From contig NZ_JACIBV010000001.1 of assembly GCF_014195505.1 (NCBI RefSeq), forward strand, positions 1,798,001-1,862,000: a stretch of DNA of 64,000 bases, read 5' to 3'. Origin of the DNA: Nonomuraea dietziae (GTDB lineage: Bacteria > Actinomycetota > Actinomycetes > Streptosporangiales > Streptosporangiaceae). The position numbers and the translations under genes are program-made. Position 1 is the first letter of the stretch, and every line of letters starts with the position of its first letter. Below, in pieces: positions 43,003 to 51,096 of this stretch. The notes beneath the pieces were generated by a model. That model worked only from the letters and a program-made list of their open reading frames with translations, ran no database searches and had not been told where the DNA came from.

Positions 43003-45741
43003 TCAGCGGACCGGCGTGCGGGAGGCCGCGGTGCCTCCCGCCGGCGCCTGCCATCCCGCCACCACCGTCGGGTGGCCGTCCACGGCGCGGGTCAGGGGCA
43101 CCCGCACGGTCGTGGTGCCCCGGCTCGCGACGGTGACGACGCGACTGCCGACCGTTCCCCGCTCATCGCGGACGAACAGGTGCGCCCTGCCCGCCGCGTT
43201 GGCGCGCAGCGTCACCTCGACGGCGTTCCTCGTGCTCCTGGCGGAGGTGACCCAGCCGCTCTCGGACCGCTCGGCCGCGGGACCGCCCGCGAGCGGCAGG
43301 CCGATGCGGACCGCCTGCTCCAGCGACTGCGGGGAGTCCAGGCTGGACAGCCCTGTGTCGGGGATCACCGGGTCGGGCGGGGTGGTCGGCCGTCCGGGCG
43401 GCGGCTGGTATCCGGGCAGCGTCGCGATGCCCCACCGGTACGGGTCGCCCTGCACGCCGCCCCACGTCGACCAGCCGATCCGGGTCTGGCCGGTCTTGTC
43501 CTGGGTGTCGGAGTCGTACACGAGGACGTTCAGCCCGAGGCGTGAGGGGTCGACGGCGCCGGGGAGCGCCTCCATCGGGATGGCCATCTCCACGGTGTAC
43601 GCCCCCGAGGACAGCGACGAGGCCACGCGCGTGCCGGGGGCACCGGGTCCCTGACGGTTGTCGGCGTCGCGAAGGACGCACGGCGGCCCCTCGGCCGTCA
43701 CGGGCAGCACGGCGGTCTTGAACGTCGTGGAGGTGTTCTCCGACCTCCCGCGCGGGTCGAGTGTCACCTCGACGGAGTCGGTGCGCCAGTGCCGCTTGCA
43801 GTCCGACGCCGGCAGGCGGGCGCCGATCACGTCGTCCTTCACCTGGACCAGGACGTACAGCGTGTCGTCACGCCAGGCGAGCTTGGCCGTGCCCGAGCAG
43901 TCGGCCGCCGACGAGCAGGCGCCGCCCTCCCACAACCGTGAGATGTCCAGGGAGGGTCCCGGGTACTCGCCCTGGCCCTCGGCGCCGTCGATCGACGGCG
44001 CCGATGCCGCCCGCGCGATGGAGGTGGCGGGGACCAGTTCGAGCGCGGGCCTGCTCACGCTGGAGCCGTCCGCGCTGGTGGTCGTGATGGTGTAGGCGTA
44101 GTCGCCGCCCTCGTTCGAGGTCTTCAGCGAGGTGTCGGTGTTGGTGACGGTGAACGGCACGGTCGTCGACGCCCCGGCCGCCAGGCCGCTGTAGCCCGCC
44201 TCAGCGCGGTCGGCGGTGAAGCCGGCCGGCAGCGCCAGCCGCACGGTCCCCGACTGGGTGGTGTCGCTCACGTTGGTGACCACGACCCCCACCTCGCGCG
44301 AACCGCCTGACGGGAGGGTCAGCACGGGCGCGACCAGGCCGCGCAGCTGCGGCACGCCGAGCGCGCCCACCCACTTCTCGTACTGCTCGACCTGGGGCAG
44401 CGCCTGCTGTCCCCCTCGTACGGCGGGGCTGACCTCGACCTGGCGGTCGGTGTAGCCGCCTCCCCTCTCCGTGGTCAGCGTCGCGGCGACGCGCGCCCGG
44501 TCACCGGGAGCCCCTGCGGGCGTCACGGTGAAGGTCGCCGAGCCGGTACGGCCCGGCGCCAGCCTGCCGAGGTCGCCTGAGCCGCTGACCTTCCAGCCGT
44601 CGGGAACGCGCAGCGCCACGGCCGACCGGCCCAGCGGCTCGCGGGACGGCGCCGTCACGCTGACCTTGACGGTGAACGCCTTGCCCGGACGGACGTCGAA
44701 CGTGCTGGGACGCAGGTCCAGCAGGGTGCCGAGCGGGACGCCGCCGGCAGGTCGCACCAGCGCGCCGTCGAGGATCGCCGTCGGGGCCGCGGCCGCCTCG
44801 GTGCCGGGCGCGGGGAACGGCACGCGCGCGTCCACCTGGGTGAAGAAGTCGCAGCCGAGCTGGGCGGGGTCCGTCGGCAGGTCGGGGAAGCCGGCCCAGC
44901 CCTGTGAGGCGTACACGCGCTGGGCGTCGCGTTCGATGGCCGCCCAGGTCCTGCCCTGGCTCTCGGAGGCGCGCCCGCTCCACACGCCGTACACGTTCTG
45001 TGCCGGGTTGGCGGGACGGAAGGTCGAGGCGCAGTCGGGGCCGCTCTTGGAGGTGCCGCGCGCCCTGCCGAGGAGCACGCGAGCCGGCGCGAAGGGGCGC
45101 AGCCCCTCACGGGCGATCTGCTCGGGGAAGGCCTCGGGGTCGGCCGCCGCGTAGAAGGCCTCGACGGCCAGCCGCGCCGCCTGCTGGTGGTTGCCGTGGT
45201 TGCCGGGAGAGGGCGCGGGGTCCATGGTGAGCAGGATCTCCGGCCTGGTCTGGCGGACGATCCTGACGACCTTCTCCAGCGTGTCGCCGCCCCAGACCGT
45301 GTCGGTCAGCGGAGCGCTCACCGTGTAATAGAAGTCGACGTCGTCGAGGTTGAACACCTCCCGCACGCCCGCCTTGGCGACCGCCGTACGCTCCTCGGCC
45401 TCCCTGAGCAGGCCGAGGGCCGGGCCCTCCTCGGGCCCGACCGCGTTCCCCCCGCCCTCGCCCCTGGTGACGGTGACGACGCCGGTGCGGATGTCGTGAT
45501 CCTCCTTCCACTGCCCCAGCGTCGACAGGGTGAAGGCCTCGTCGTCGGGATGGGCGCCGACGAACAGCGCGTCGAGGTCGGCGGAGGAGCGGTCCGAGGT
45601 GGCGGGGGGCGCGGCGGCCCTTCCTGCCTGCGTGGGAGGGGCGGCGGCCTTCCCTGCCAGCGCGGGTGCGGAGGGGACGAGGCCGAGGACGACCGCGGCG
45701 GCGAGCACCGCCAGGCGTCCGGGCGTACGCGGCACGAGCAT
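43003..45741 (-). CDS. Secreted PIG-L deacetylase with NEW3-like and CBM9-like domains
   Basis: About 912 aa. The signal peptide starts MLVPRTPGRLAVLAAAVVLG. The PIG-L/LmbE domain (about 55-260) has the zinc motif GAHPDDE and the second ligand site GNHGNHQQ, with a catalytic Asp in AHPDDE. These enzymes remove N-acetyl groups from GlcNAc-type sugars. Beta-sandwich domains with NEW3-like patterns follow (SREVGVVVTNVSDTTQSGTV). A CBM9-like domain comes next (APSIDGAEGQGEYPG to WSTWGGVQGDPYRWG), and a last Ig-like tail. GGAGG precedes ATG 45741. It is the final gene of the kinase/importer operon, so deacetylation of an N-acetylated glycan may precede uptake. Confidence 0.85.
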   Translation of the reverse strand: MLVPRTPGRLAVLAAAVVLGLVPSAPALAGKAAAPPTQAGRAAAPPATSDRSSADLDALFVGAHPDDEAFTLSTLGQWKEDHDIRTGVVTVTRGEGGGNAVGPEEGPALGLLREAEERTAVAKAGVREVFNLDDVDFYYTVSAPLTDTVWGGDTLEKVVRIVRQTRPEILLTMDPAPSPGNHGNHQQAARLAVEAFYAAADPEAFPEQIAREGLRPFAPARVLLGRARGTSKSGPDCASTFRPANPAQNVYGVWSGRASESQGRTWAAIERDAQRVYASQGWAGFPDLPTDPAQLGCDFFTQVDARVPFPAPGTEAAAAPTAILDGALVRPAGGVPLGTLLDLRPSTFDVRPGKAFTVKVSVTAPSREPLGRSAVALRVPDGWKVSGSGDLGRLAPGRTGSATFTVTPAGAPGDRARVAATLTTERGGGYTDRQVEVSPAVRGGQQALPQVEQYEKWVGALGVPQLRGLVAPVLTLPSGGSREVGVVVTNVSDTTQSGTVRLALPAGFTADRAEAGYSGLAAGASTTVPFTVTNTDTSLKTSNEGGDYAYTITTTSADGSSVSRPALELVPATSIARAASAPSIDGAEGQGEYPGPSLDISRLWEGGACSSAADCSGTAKLAWRDDTLYVLVQVKDDVIGARLPASDCKRHWRTDSVEVTLDPRGRSENTSTTFKTAVLPVTAEGPPCVLRDADNRQGPGAPGTRVASSLSSGAYTVEMAIPMEALPGAVDPSRLGLNVLVYDSDTQDKTGQTRIGWSTWGGVQGDPYRWGIATLPGYQPPPGRPTTPPDPVIPDTGLSSLDSPQSLEQAVRIGLPLAGGPAAERSESGWVTSARSTRNAVEVTLRANAAGRAHLFVRDERGTVGSRVVTVASRGTTTVRVPLTRAVDGHPTVVAGWQAPAGGTAASRTPVR

Positions 45742-45755
45742 GGAACCTCCGGGAG

Positions 45756-46565
45756 TTACTCGCGAACCGCCCCCTGGAGCAGTCCGCGGATGAAGTGACG
45801 CTGGAGGAACAGATAGAAGATCACTACCGGGGTCGCCACGATGACCGATCCAGCCGCGAGGAGGGTGAAGCCCGCGGTGTACTGCCCCTGGAAGAAGGCC
45901 AGTCCCAGCGGCGCGGTCCGCAGCGACTCGCTCGTCACCATGATCAGCGGGATGAGGAACTCGTTCCACGTCCACATGAAGACCAGGACGGTCAGGGTGA
46001 CGATGGCCGGCCTGGCCGGAGGCACCAGCACCTGCCACAGGATGCGCCACGTGGAGGCGCCGTCGATGCGGGCGGCCTCGACGATCGCGCGGCTGCTGGT
46101 GCGGAAGTAGGCCCGCATCCAGAAGGTGCCGAACGCCACCGACATCGCGACCTGCGGCAGCGCGATCGACCAGAACGTGTCCGTCAGGCCGAGACTGCGC
46201 AGGTCGAAGTAGAGCGGGACCGCGATGGCCTCGCTGGGCATCATGATCCCGAGCAGGAACAGGTAGAACAGCGCCGCCTGTCCCGGGAAGCGCATGGTGC
46301 CGAACGCGTAGCCGCTCAAGATCGACAGAACCACGCTGACGACCACGACGAACGACGACACCGCCAGGCTGGCGCGCAGGTAGGAGCCGAAGCGCCCGAT
46401 CTCCCACGCCGCGGCGAAGTTGTCGAGGGGGCCGGATCCGGCGAAGCCGGGGCTGTCGTTGGGGCCGAGCGCGGCCGACAGGATCGTCACGATCGGGAAC
46501 AGCGCGAACGCGGCGAACGCGGTCAGGATGAGGTAGTTGGCCAGGCGCTCGCCTCGGGAGATCAC
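45756..46565 (-). CDS. ABC sugar transporter permease (MalG-like)
   Basis: About 269 aa, six helices. EAA loop EAARIDGASTWRILWQVLVP, and VLVFMWTWNEFLIPLIMVTS as in MalG-type permeases. The start overlaps the MalF-like gene by 4 bp and its end is 14 bp before the deacetylase gene, so all are co-transcribed. Inner-membrane half of a sugar importer; the ATPase is not encoded here. Confidence 0.93.
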   Translation of the reverse strand: MISRGERLANYLILTAFAAFALFPIVTILSAALGPNDSPGFAGSGPLDNFAAAWEIGRFGSYLRASLAVSSFVVVVSVVLSILSGYAFGTMRFPGQAALFYLFLLGIMMPSEAIAVPLYFDLRSLGLTDTFWSIALPQVAMSVAFGTFWMRAYFRTSSRAIVEAARIDGASTWRILWQVLVPPARPAIVTLTVLVFMWTWNEFLIPLIMVTSESLRTAPLGLAFFQGQYTAGFTLLAAGSVIVATPVVIFYLFLQRHFIRGLLQGAVRE

Positions 46566-47476
46566 GAGACCTCCCTGTCGGCCACGCGGTTGATCACGAA
46601 CGAGATCGCGAAGATGACGACGGTGAGGGTGACGCCGATGGCCGCCGCCGAGCCGACCTGGCCCAGCCCGAAGGCGCGGTGGTAGACCTCGTACGACGGC
46701 ACGGAGGTGGAGTTGCCAGGACCGCCCCGCGTGGTGACGTACACCAGGTCGAACGTCCGCAGCGCGGCGATCACGGTCAGCGTCAGCGCGACCGCGATCT
46801 CCCCACGGACCGAAGGCAGCGTGACGGCGAGGAACTCCCGCAGCGCGCCGGCCCCGTCGAGCCGCGCGGCCTCGTACAGCTCCGGCGGGATGCGGCTCAT
46901 CCCCGCCAGGAGCAGCACGGTCACCAGGCCGGTCTCGAACCAGGTGCCGACCACGCCGACCGCCGGCAGCGCGAAGGTGTGGTCGCCCAGCCAGCCCCTG
47001 GTGAGCGAGTCGAGCCCGAGCGCGCCGAGCAGGCCGTTGAGCGTGCCGTCGGGGGCGTACACGCGCCGCCAGGCGACGGCCACCACGACCATGGCCACCA
47101 CCTGCGGCAGGAACACCACCGTCCGGAAGAAGCCGAGCCCGCGCACCTTGGCGTGGTTGAGTATCGCCGCCAGCGTCAGCCCGATGACGAGCGGCCCCAC
47201 GGCGTAGAACAGGACGAGGACAAGGGCGTGGCCGAAGGCGGCCCGCAGCCCCTCGTCCTCGACGATCGCGACGTAGTTGTCCAGCCCCGCCCAGGTGCCG
47301 AGGCTCAGCCCGTCCCAGTCGAACAGCGACAGGTGCACCGCGCGGCCGATCGGATAGAGCAGGAACACCGCGTAGACGGCGAAGGCGGGCAGCAGGTAGA
47401 GGAAGGCGACCCGCCGGGGCTCGCCGGGAGGATGGCCTGCCCGCGCCCTCACCGAGGACGAACGGGTGCGGATCAC
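46562..47476 (-). CDS. ABC sugar transporter permease (MalF-like)
   Basis: About 304 aa. The N-terminal cytoplasmic lead ends at RRVAFLYLLPAFAVYAVFLL. Further segments include FFRTVVFLPQVVAMVVVAVAW and the EAA loop EAARLDGAGALREFLAVTLP, typical of MalF/UgpA proteins. It sits 10 bp after the binding-protein gene and overlaps the next permease. Pairs with that permease to form the channel. Confidence 0.93.
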   Translation of the reverse strand: MIRTRSSSVRARAGHPPGEPRRVAFLYLLPAFAVYAVFLLYPIGRAVHLSLFDWDGLSLGTWAGLDNYVAIVEDEGLRAAFGHALVLVLFYAVGPLVIGLTLAAILNHAKVRGLGFFRTVVFLPQVVAMVVVAVAWRRVYAPDGTLNGLLGALGLDSLTRGWLGDHTFALPAVGVVGTWFETGLVTVLLLAGMSRIPPELYEAARLDGAGALREFLAVTLPSVRGEIAVALTLTVIAALRTFDLVYVTTRGGPGNSTSVPSYEVYHRAFGLGQVGSAAAIGVTLTVVIFAISFVINRVADREVS

Positions 47477-47486
47477 CTCGCTCCCC

Positions 47487-48890
47487 TCATCCGTTGCTCT
47501 CGACGAAGGTCTTGTAGTCCTTCTCCAGGGTGGCGAGGAAGTCCTGCGGCGCCGACTTCTTGGCCAGCAGATCCTGCAGCGCCGCGCCCAGCGTGTCGGC
47601 GAAGGTCGGGGTGGCGTAGTCGAGGTAGGGCACCAGGCCGTTCTCCTTGGCCGCGGTGCCGAACGCGGTGAACATGTCCTGCTGAGGGCCCTGCTTCACC
47701 TTCTGCTGCTCGGTGTCGGCGATCGGCAGCAGGCCGTTGGCCGTGAGCACCTTCATGGCGTCGGCGTTGGTGATGAAGTCGATGTAGGCCGCCGCCGCGT
47801 CGGGGTTAGGGCTCTTGGCCGTGATGGCGAACGGCAGGCCGGTGCCGCCTGTCGCGACGGGCCCGGGGGCCGACCCCGTGCCGGGCGGCAGGACGAAGCC
47901 CAGGTCCTTGCCCATGACCTTCTCCAGGTCGGCGATCAGCCAGCTGCCCCCGATCAGGAAGACGCCCTCGCCCTTGCCGAACGCCTGCCAGGAGGCGTCG
48001 TAGCCCTGGCCGTTGAAGCCCTTGTTGAAGTAGCCCTTGTCGACCCAGCCGACGATCTGCTCGGCGGCCCTGGTGTTCTCCGGCGTGGTCCACGAGGCGC
48101 CCTTGCGGCCGAAGCCCAGCGTGGTGATCTGGTCGGCGGGGACGTGCCGTCCCTGCACGGTGCCGAAGACGTGGACGCCGGGCCACTTGTCGAGGTTGCC
48201 CAGCTGCAGCGGCACCTCGCCCGCGGCCTTGGCCTTGGCGAGCGCGGCCTCGAACTCCTCCCAGGTCTTCGGCGGCCGCAGACCCAGCTCGGACAGCTTG
48301 GCGGCGTTGTACAGGATGCCGACGACCTCGCCGACCTGCGGCAGGCCGTAGATGTTGCCCTGGCCGAAGACCTTGCCGTCGGCGCTGTAGCTGACGTACT
48401 GCAGGACCGACTGCGAGTAGCGCTTCTTCCACCCGTAGGCCTCGGCGTAGGCGTCCAGCGGGCGCAGGTGGCCCGCCTTCACGAACGCGCCCATCTGCGG
48501 CCTGCCGTTGTTGGCCTGCACCACGTCGGGCGGCTCGTTCCCGCTCAGCGCGAGGCGCAGCGTGGTGTTGAGGTCGTCGAAGGAGCGGGAGACCCGCTTG
48601 ATCGTGATGTTGGGGTACTTCGCCTCGAAGGCGGCGTTGAGCTGCTTCATCTGGGCGGCCTGCCCGCCGCGTACCTCCTGGTCCCAGATCGTGAGCGTCA
48701 CGTCGCCGAGGGCCGCGGCGTCGGTGCGCACCGCCGAGGCGCTCGGCTGCGCCGGGGAGGCCGCGGGCGGGGCCGAGGATCCGGGCGCGCACGCGGCCGC
48801 GGCGAGTGCCACGACACCGGCGGCGAGTACGGCGCGCGTCCCTGCGCCGCGCGTGTTCCGCGTCCGGACCTCTCGCGTCGAGGCGATCAT
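47487..48890 (-). CDS. ABC sugar-binding lipoprotein
   Basis: About 467 aa. Lipoprotein signal with lipobox AAAAC, then a Pro/Ser/Ala linker. The family 1 solute-binding fold has VTLTIWDQEVRGGQ, FEAKYPNITIKRVSRSFDD, EPPDVVQANNGR and FLIGGSWLIADL. Ligands of the family are mono- and oligosaccharides. It begins 4 bp after the PfkB gene. The context (deacetylase, kinase, GH4) suggests an amino sugar or beta-linked disaccharide, but this is inference. Confidence 0.92.
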   Translation of the reverse strand: MIASTREVRTRNTRGAGTRAVLAAGVVALAAAACAPGSSAPPAASPAQPSASAVRTDAAALGDVTLTIWDQEVRGGQAAQMKQLNAAFEAKYPNITIKRVSRSFDDLNTTLRLALSGNEPPDVVQANNGRPQMGAFVKAGHLRPLDAYAEAYGWKKRYSQSVLQYVSYSADGKVFGQGNIYGLPQVGEVVGILYNAAKLSELGLRPPKTWEEFEAALAKAKAAGEVPLQLGNLDKWPGVHVFGTVQGRHVPADQITTLGFGRKGASWTTPENTRAAEQIVGWVDKGYFNKGFNGQGYDASWQAFGKGEGVFLIGGSWLIADLEKVMGKDLGFVLPPGTGSAPGPVATGGTGLPFAITAKSPNPDAAAAYIDFITNADAMKVLTANGLLPIADTEQQKVKQGPQQDMFTAFGTAAKENGLVPYLDYATPTFADTLGAALQDLLAKKSAPQDFLATLEKDYKTFVESNG

Positions 48891-48894
48891 GGTG

Positions 48895-50157
48895 TCACTC
48901 CTTCTGGGCGGGCACGCGAGGCGACTCGGGGCCTTCGGGCTCGTCGGGACCGGCGGGCGCTCCCTCGGAGGCGGCCGCGGAGCCGGCGCGTGGTTCGCGC
49001 GTGGTGGTGTCCCCTGATGCCTCCCCTGACACCAGGGGCGCCATCTCCAGGTCGGCGTGCCTGGCGATGGTGGCGGCGGCCCTGCGCACCGCGCCCACGG
49101 GAACCGTGGGCACCAGCCTGTCGAGGAAGGCGTACCTGCGGGCCACCGAGTCGGCGTACGCGCCGCCGTGGCCGGCCTGCGCCCGCACCTCGTGCCACCA
49201 GTCGGCGATGTCCCCCCATCCCGGCGCGGCCAGCGATCCGCCGAACTGCTGGACGGCCAGCGCCGCGCAGAGCCCTGCGAAGGCCAGCCGGTCGGCCAGC
49301 GGCCAGCGGCACAGGGTGCCGAGCACGAAGCCCGCGCCGAAGACGTCGCCCGCGCCGGTCGGATCGAGCGCCGTGACGCGTGGAGCGGGGACGTACGCCT
49401 CCTCTCCGGTGATGGAGTCGATGGCCATGGCGCCGTTGGCGCCGTCGGTGACCACCGCGAGGGGCACCCTGTCGGCGATGGCGTACAGCGCGTCGCGAGG
49501 GTTGTCGGTGCCGGTGTAGGCCGTGGCCTCGACCGCGTTGGGCATGAACGCGTGGCAGGCGGAGAGCTGTTCGAGGAGCGCGGGCGACCAGGCGCCCGAC
49601 GGGTCCCAGCCCACGTCGGCGAAGATCAGCGCGCCGTCGCGGTGCGCCAGCTCGGCCCAGGAGCTCGCGCCGGGGACGCCGAGCGGCTCCTCGGCCGAGA
49701 GCGCCACGATCACCGCCCTGGAGCGCGGCGGCGATCCGATCATCTCCGACGCCGACATGGGGGCGGCGTGGCCGTGGGTGACCATGCTGCGGTCGCGGTC
49801 GACGGCCATGGAGACCGTGACAGGCGAGTGCCACTGCTCGAAGCGTCGCGATCTCGACAGGTCGACCGCTTCCTGCTCGGCCAGCGTGCGCCAGCAGAAG
49901 TCGCCGTAGTCGTCGTCGCCGAACGCGGCGGCCAGCGAGGTGCGCAGGCCGAGCCTGCTGGTGGCGATGGCGAGGTTGGCGATGCCGCCGGGGCACGATC
50001 CCATGCCCTCGGCCCAGATCTCGGTTCCCGCGGCGGGCATGGCGGGCAGTCCTGTGAAGACGATGTCGAGGAAGACGGTGCCCGCCAAGAAGACGTCGAA
50101 CTGCGGCCCCTCGGGGGTGCGCTGGTCGGCCAGAGGGTCGTACGCCTGGACAGACAC
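48895..50157 (-). CDS. PfkB-family carbohydrate kinase
   Basis: About 420 aa from GTG 50157, preceded by GAGGAGGA. The family motifs are the N-terminal glycine pair in GSCPGGIANLAIATSRLG and the C-terminal DPTGAGDVFGAGFVLG, whose GAGD binds ATP and provides the catalytic Asp. It phosphorylates a sugar or nucleoside, using ATP in the cytoplasm. The last 60 residues (ASGDTTTREPRAGSAAASEG onward) are disordered, acidic and unusual for the family. First gene of the five-gene importer operon, divergent from the DeoR regulator, so it probably phosphorylates the imported sugar. Confidence 0.88.
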   Translation of the reverse strand: MSVQAYDPLADQRTPEGPQFDVFLAGTVFLDIVFTGLPAMPAAGTEIWAEGMGSCPGGIANLAIATSRLGLRTSLAAAFGDDDYGDFCWRTLAEQEAVDLSRSRRFEQWHSPVTVSMAVDRDRSMVTHGHAAPMSASEMIGSPPRSRAVIVALSAEEPLGVPGASSWAELAHRDGALIFADVGWDPSGAWSPALLEQLSACHAFMPNAVEATAYTGTDNPRDALYAIADRVPLAVVTDGANGAMAIDSITGEEAYVPAPRVTALDPTGAGDVFGAGFVLGTLCRWPLADRLAFAGLCAALAVQQFGGSLAAPGWGDIADWWHEVRAQAGHGGAYADSVARRYAFLDRLVPTVPVGAVRRAAATIARHADLEMAPLVSGEASGDTTTREPRAGSAAASEGAPAGPDEPEGPESPRVPAQKE

Positions 50158-50185
50158 GGGAAGAGTCCTCCTCGACAGATCGAGT

Positions 50186-50271
50186 TGTGCGCAATCTTGC
50201 ACGATTCGCCGCGCATATCAAGTACTCTGTGCGGGCATTTGCTGAATGATGCTCACTGATGCACGCAAATG
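50186..50271. promoter_or_regulatory. DeoR-type operator region between pfkB-like and deoR-like genes
   Basis: GTGC-GCAATCTT-GCAC lies at 50187-50202. CATTTGC (50236-50242) pairs perfectly with GCAAATG (50265-50271), with GATGC twice in the spacer. Multiple TTGCAC/GCAAAT-like half-sites in a divergent gap of 131 bp fit a multimeric DeoR repressor controlling both operons. The repeats are visible; the binder is inferred. Confidence 0.55.
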
Positions 50272-50288
50272 ACTGATAGGATCCGACC

Positions 50289-51047
50289 GTGCTTCAGCAC
50301 CTCAGGCATGCGGAGATCATGCGGCGGGTCCGCCTCTCGGGTGCCACCAGCGTGCGCGACCTCGCCAGGCAGCTCGGTGTGAGCCCGTCGACCATTCGCA
50401 GAGACCTCGAGGTGCTCGACCGCGACGGCACGCTGAGGCGCGTGCGCGGTGGCGCGCTCGCCGAGGTCGACGCCGACGACTCCATGCCCTTCGCCGAGGT
50501 GGCGGCGCTCGACGAGCGGGACAAGGAGGCCGTGGCCGACCGTGCCGCGCAGGTCGTGCGCGACGGCGACGTGGTCCTGCTCGACATCGGCACGACGACG
50601 ATGCGCCTGGCCCGTAGGCTCCGTGGCCGCCGCGTCACCGTGGTCACCTCCAGCCTCGCCGTCCTCGACGTGCTGCGCGCCGACCCCGCGGTCGAGCTGC
50701 TGCTGCTCGGCGGCATGCTGCGCCGGCCGTACCACTCGCTGGTGGGGGTGCTGACCGAGGAGGCGCTGGGCCAGGTCTGCGCCGACAGGGTCTTCCTGGG
50801 CGCGAGCGGCGTGCGCCCCGACGGCCAGCTCGTCGACACCACCCTGGCCGAGGTGCCGCTGAAGCGCGCCATGATCGCGGCGGCCGGGCAGGTGGTGCTC
50901 CTGGTCGACCGGCAGAAGTTCCCCGGCACCGGCGCTCTGCGGGTGTGCGGCCCCGAGGACATCGACATGATCGTCACCAACGAGGGCGCCGACGAGACGA
51001 CGCTGCGCAACTGCGCGGCGGCGGGCGCGGAGGTGCTGCTCGCGTGA
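50289..51047 (+). CDS. DeoR/GlpR-family regulator
   Basis: About 252 aa. HTH: RHAEIMRRVRLSGATSVRDL, then ARQLGVSPSTIRRDLEVLDR and the wing GTLRRVRGGALAE. The DeoRC sensor domain follows with DIGTTTMRLARRL and KRAMIAAAGQVVLLVDRQKF, including the conserved Lys. These bind a sugar phosphate, which fits a locus with a PfkB kinase whose product could be the inducer. GTG start. The GH4 gene follows 49 bp later, and the importer operon is divergent. Confidence 0.92.
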   Translation: MLQHLRHAEIMRRVRLSGATSVRDLARQLGVSPSTIRRDLEVLDRDGTLRRVRGGALAEVDADDSMPFAEVAALDERDKEAVADRAAQVVRDGDVVLLDIGTTTMRLARRLRGRRVTVVTSSLAVLDVLRADPAVELLLLGGMLRRPYHSLVGVLTEEALGQVCADRVFLGASGVRPDGQLVDTTLAEVPLKRAMIAAAGQVVLLVDRQKFPGTGALRVCGPEDIDMIVTNEGADETTLRNCAAAGAEVLLA

Positions 51048-51096
51048 CGGACGCCCGGCGGGCCGGAACGGAGGTGTTGCAGGTGAGGGAGGCGCG

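Noticed and set aside
43003..46407. N-terminal extension of the PIG-L deacetylase through the MalG gene
   Set aside because: The signal peptide and ribosome site at 45741 fix the start; the upstream part is an out-of-frame reading of the permease.
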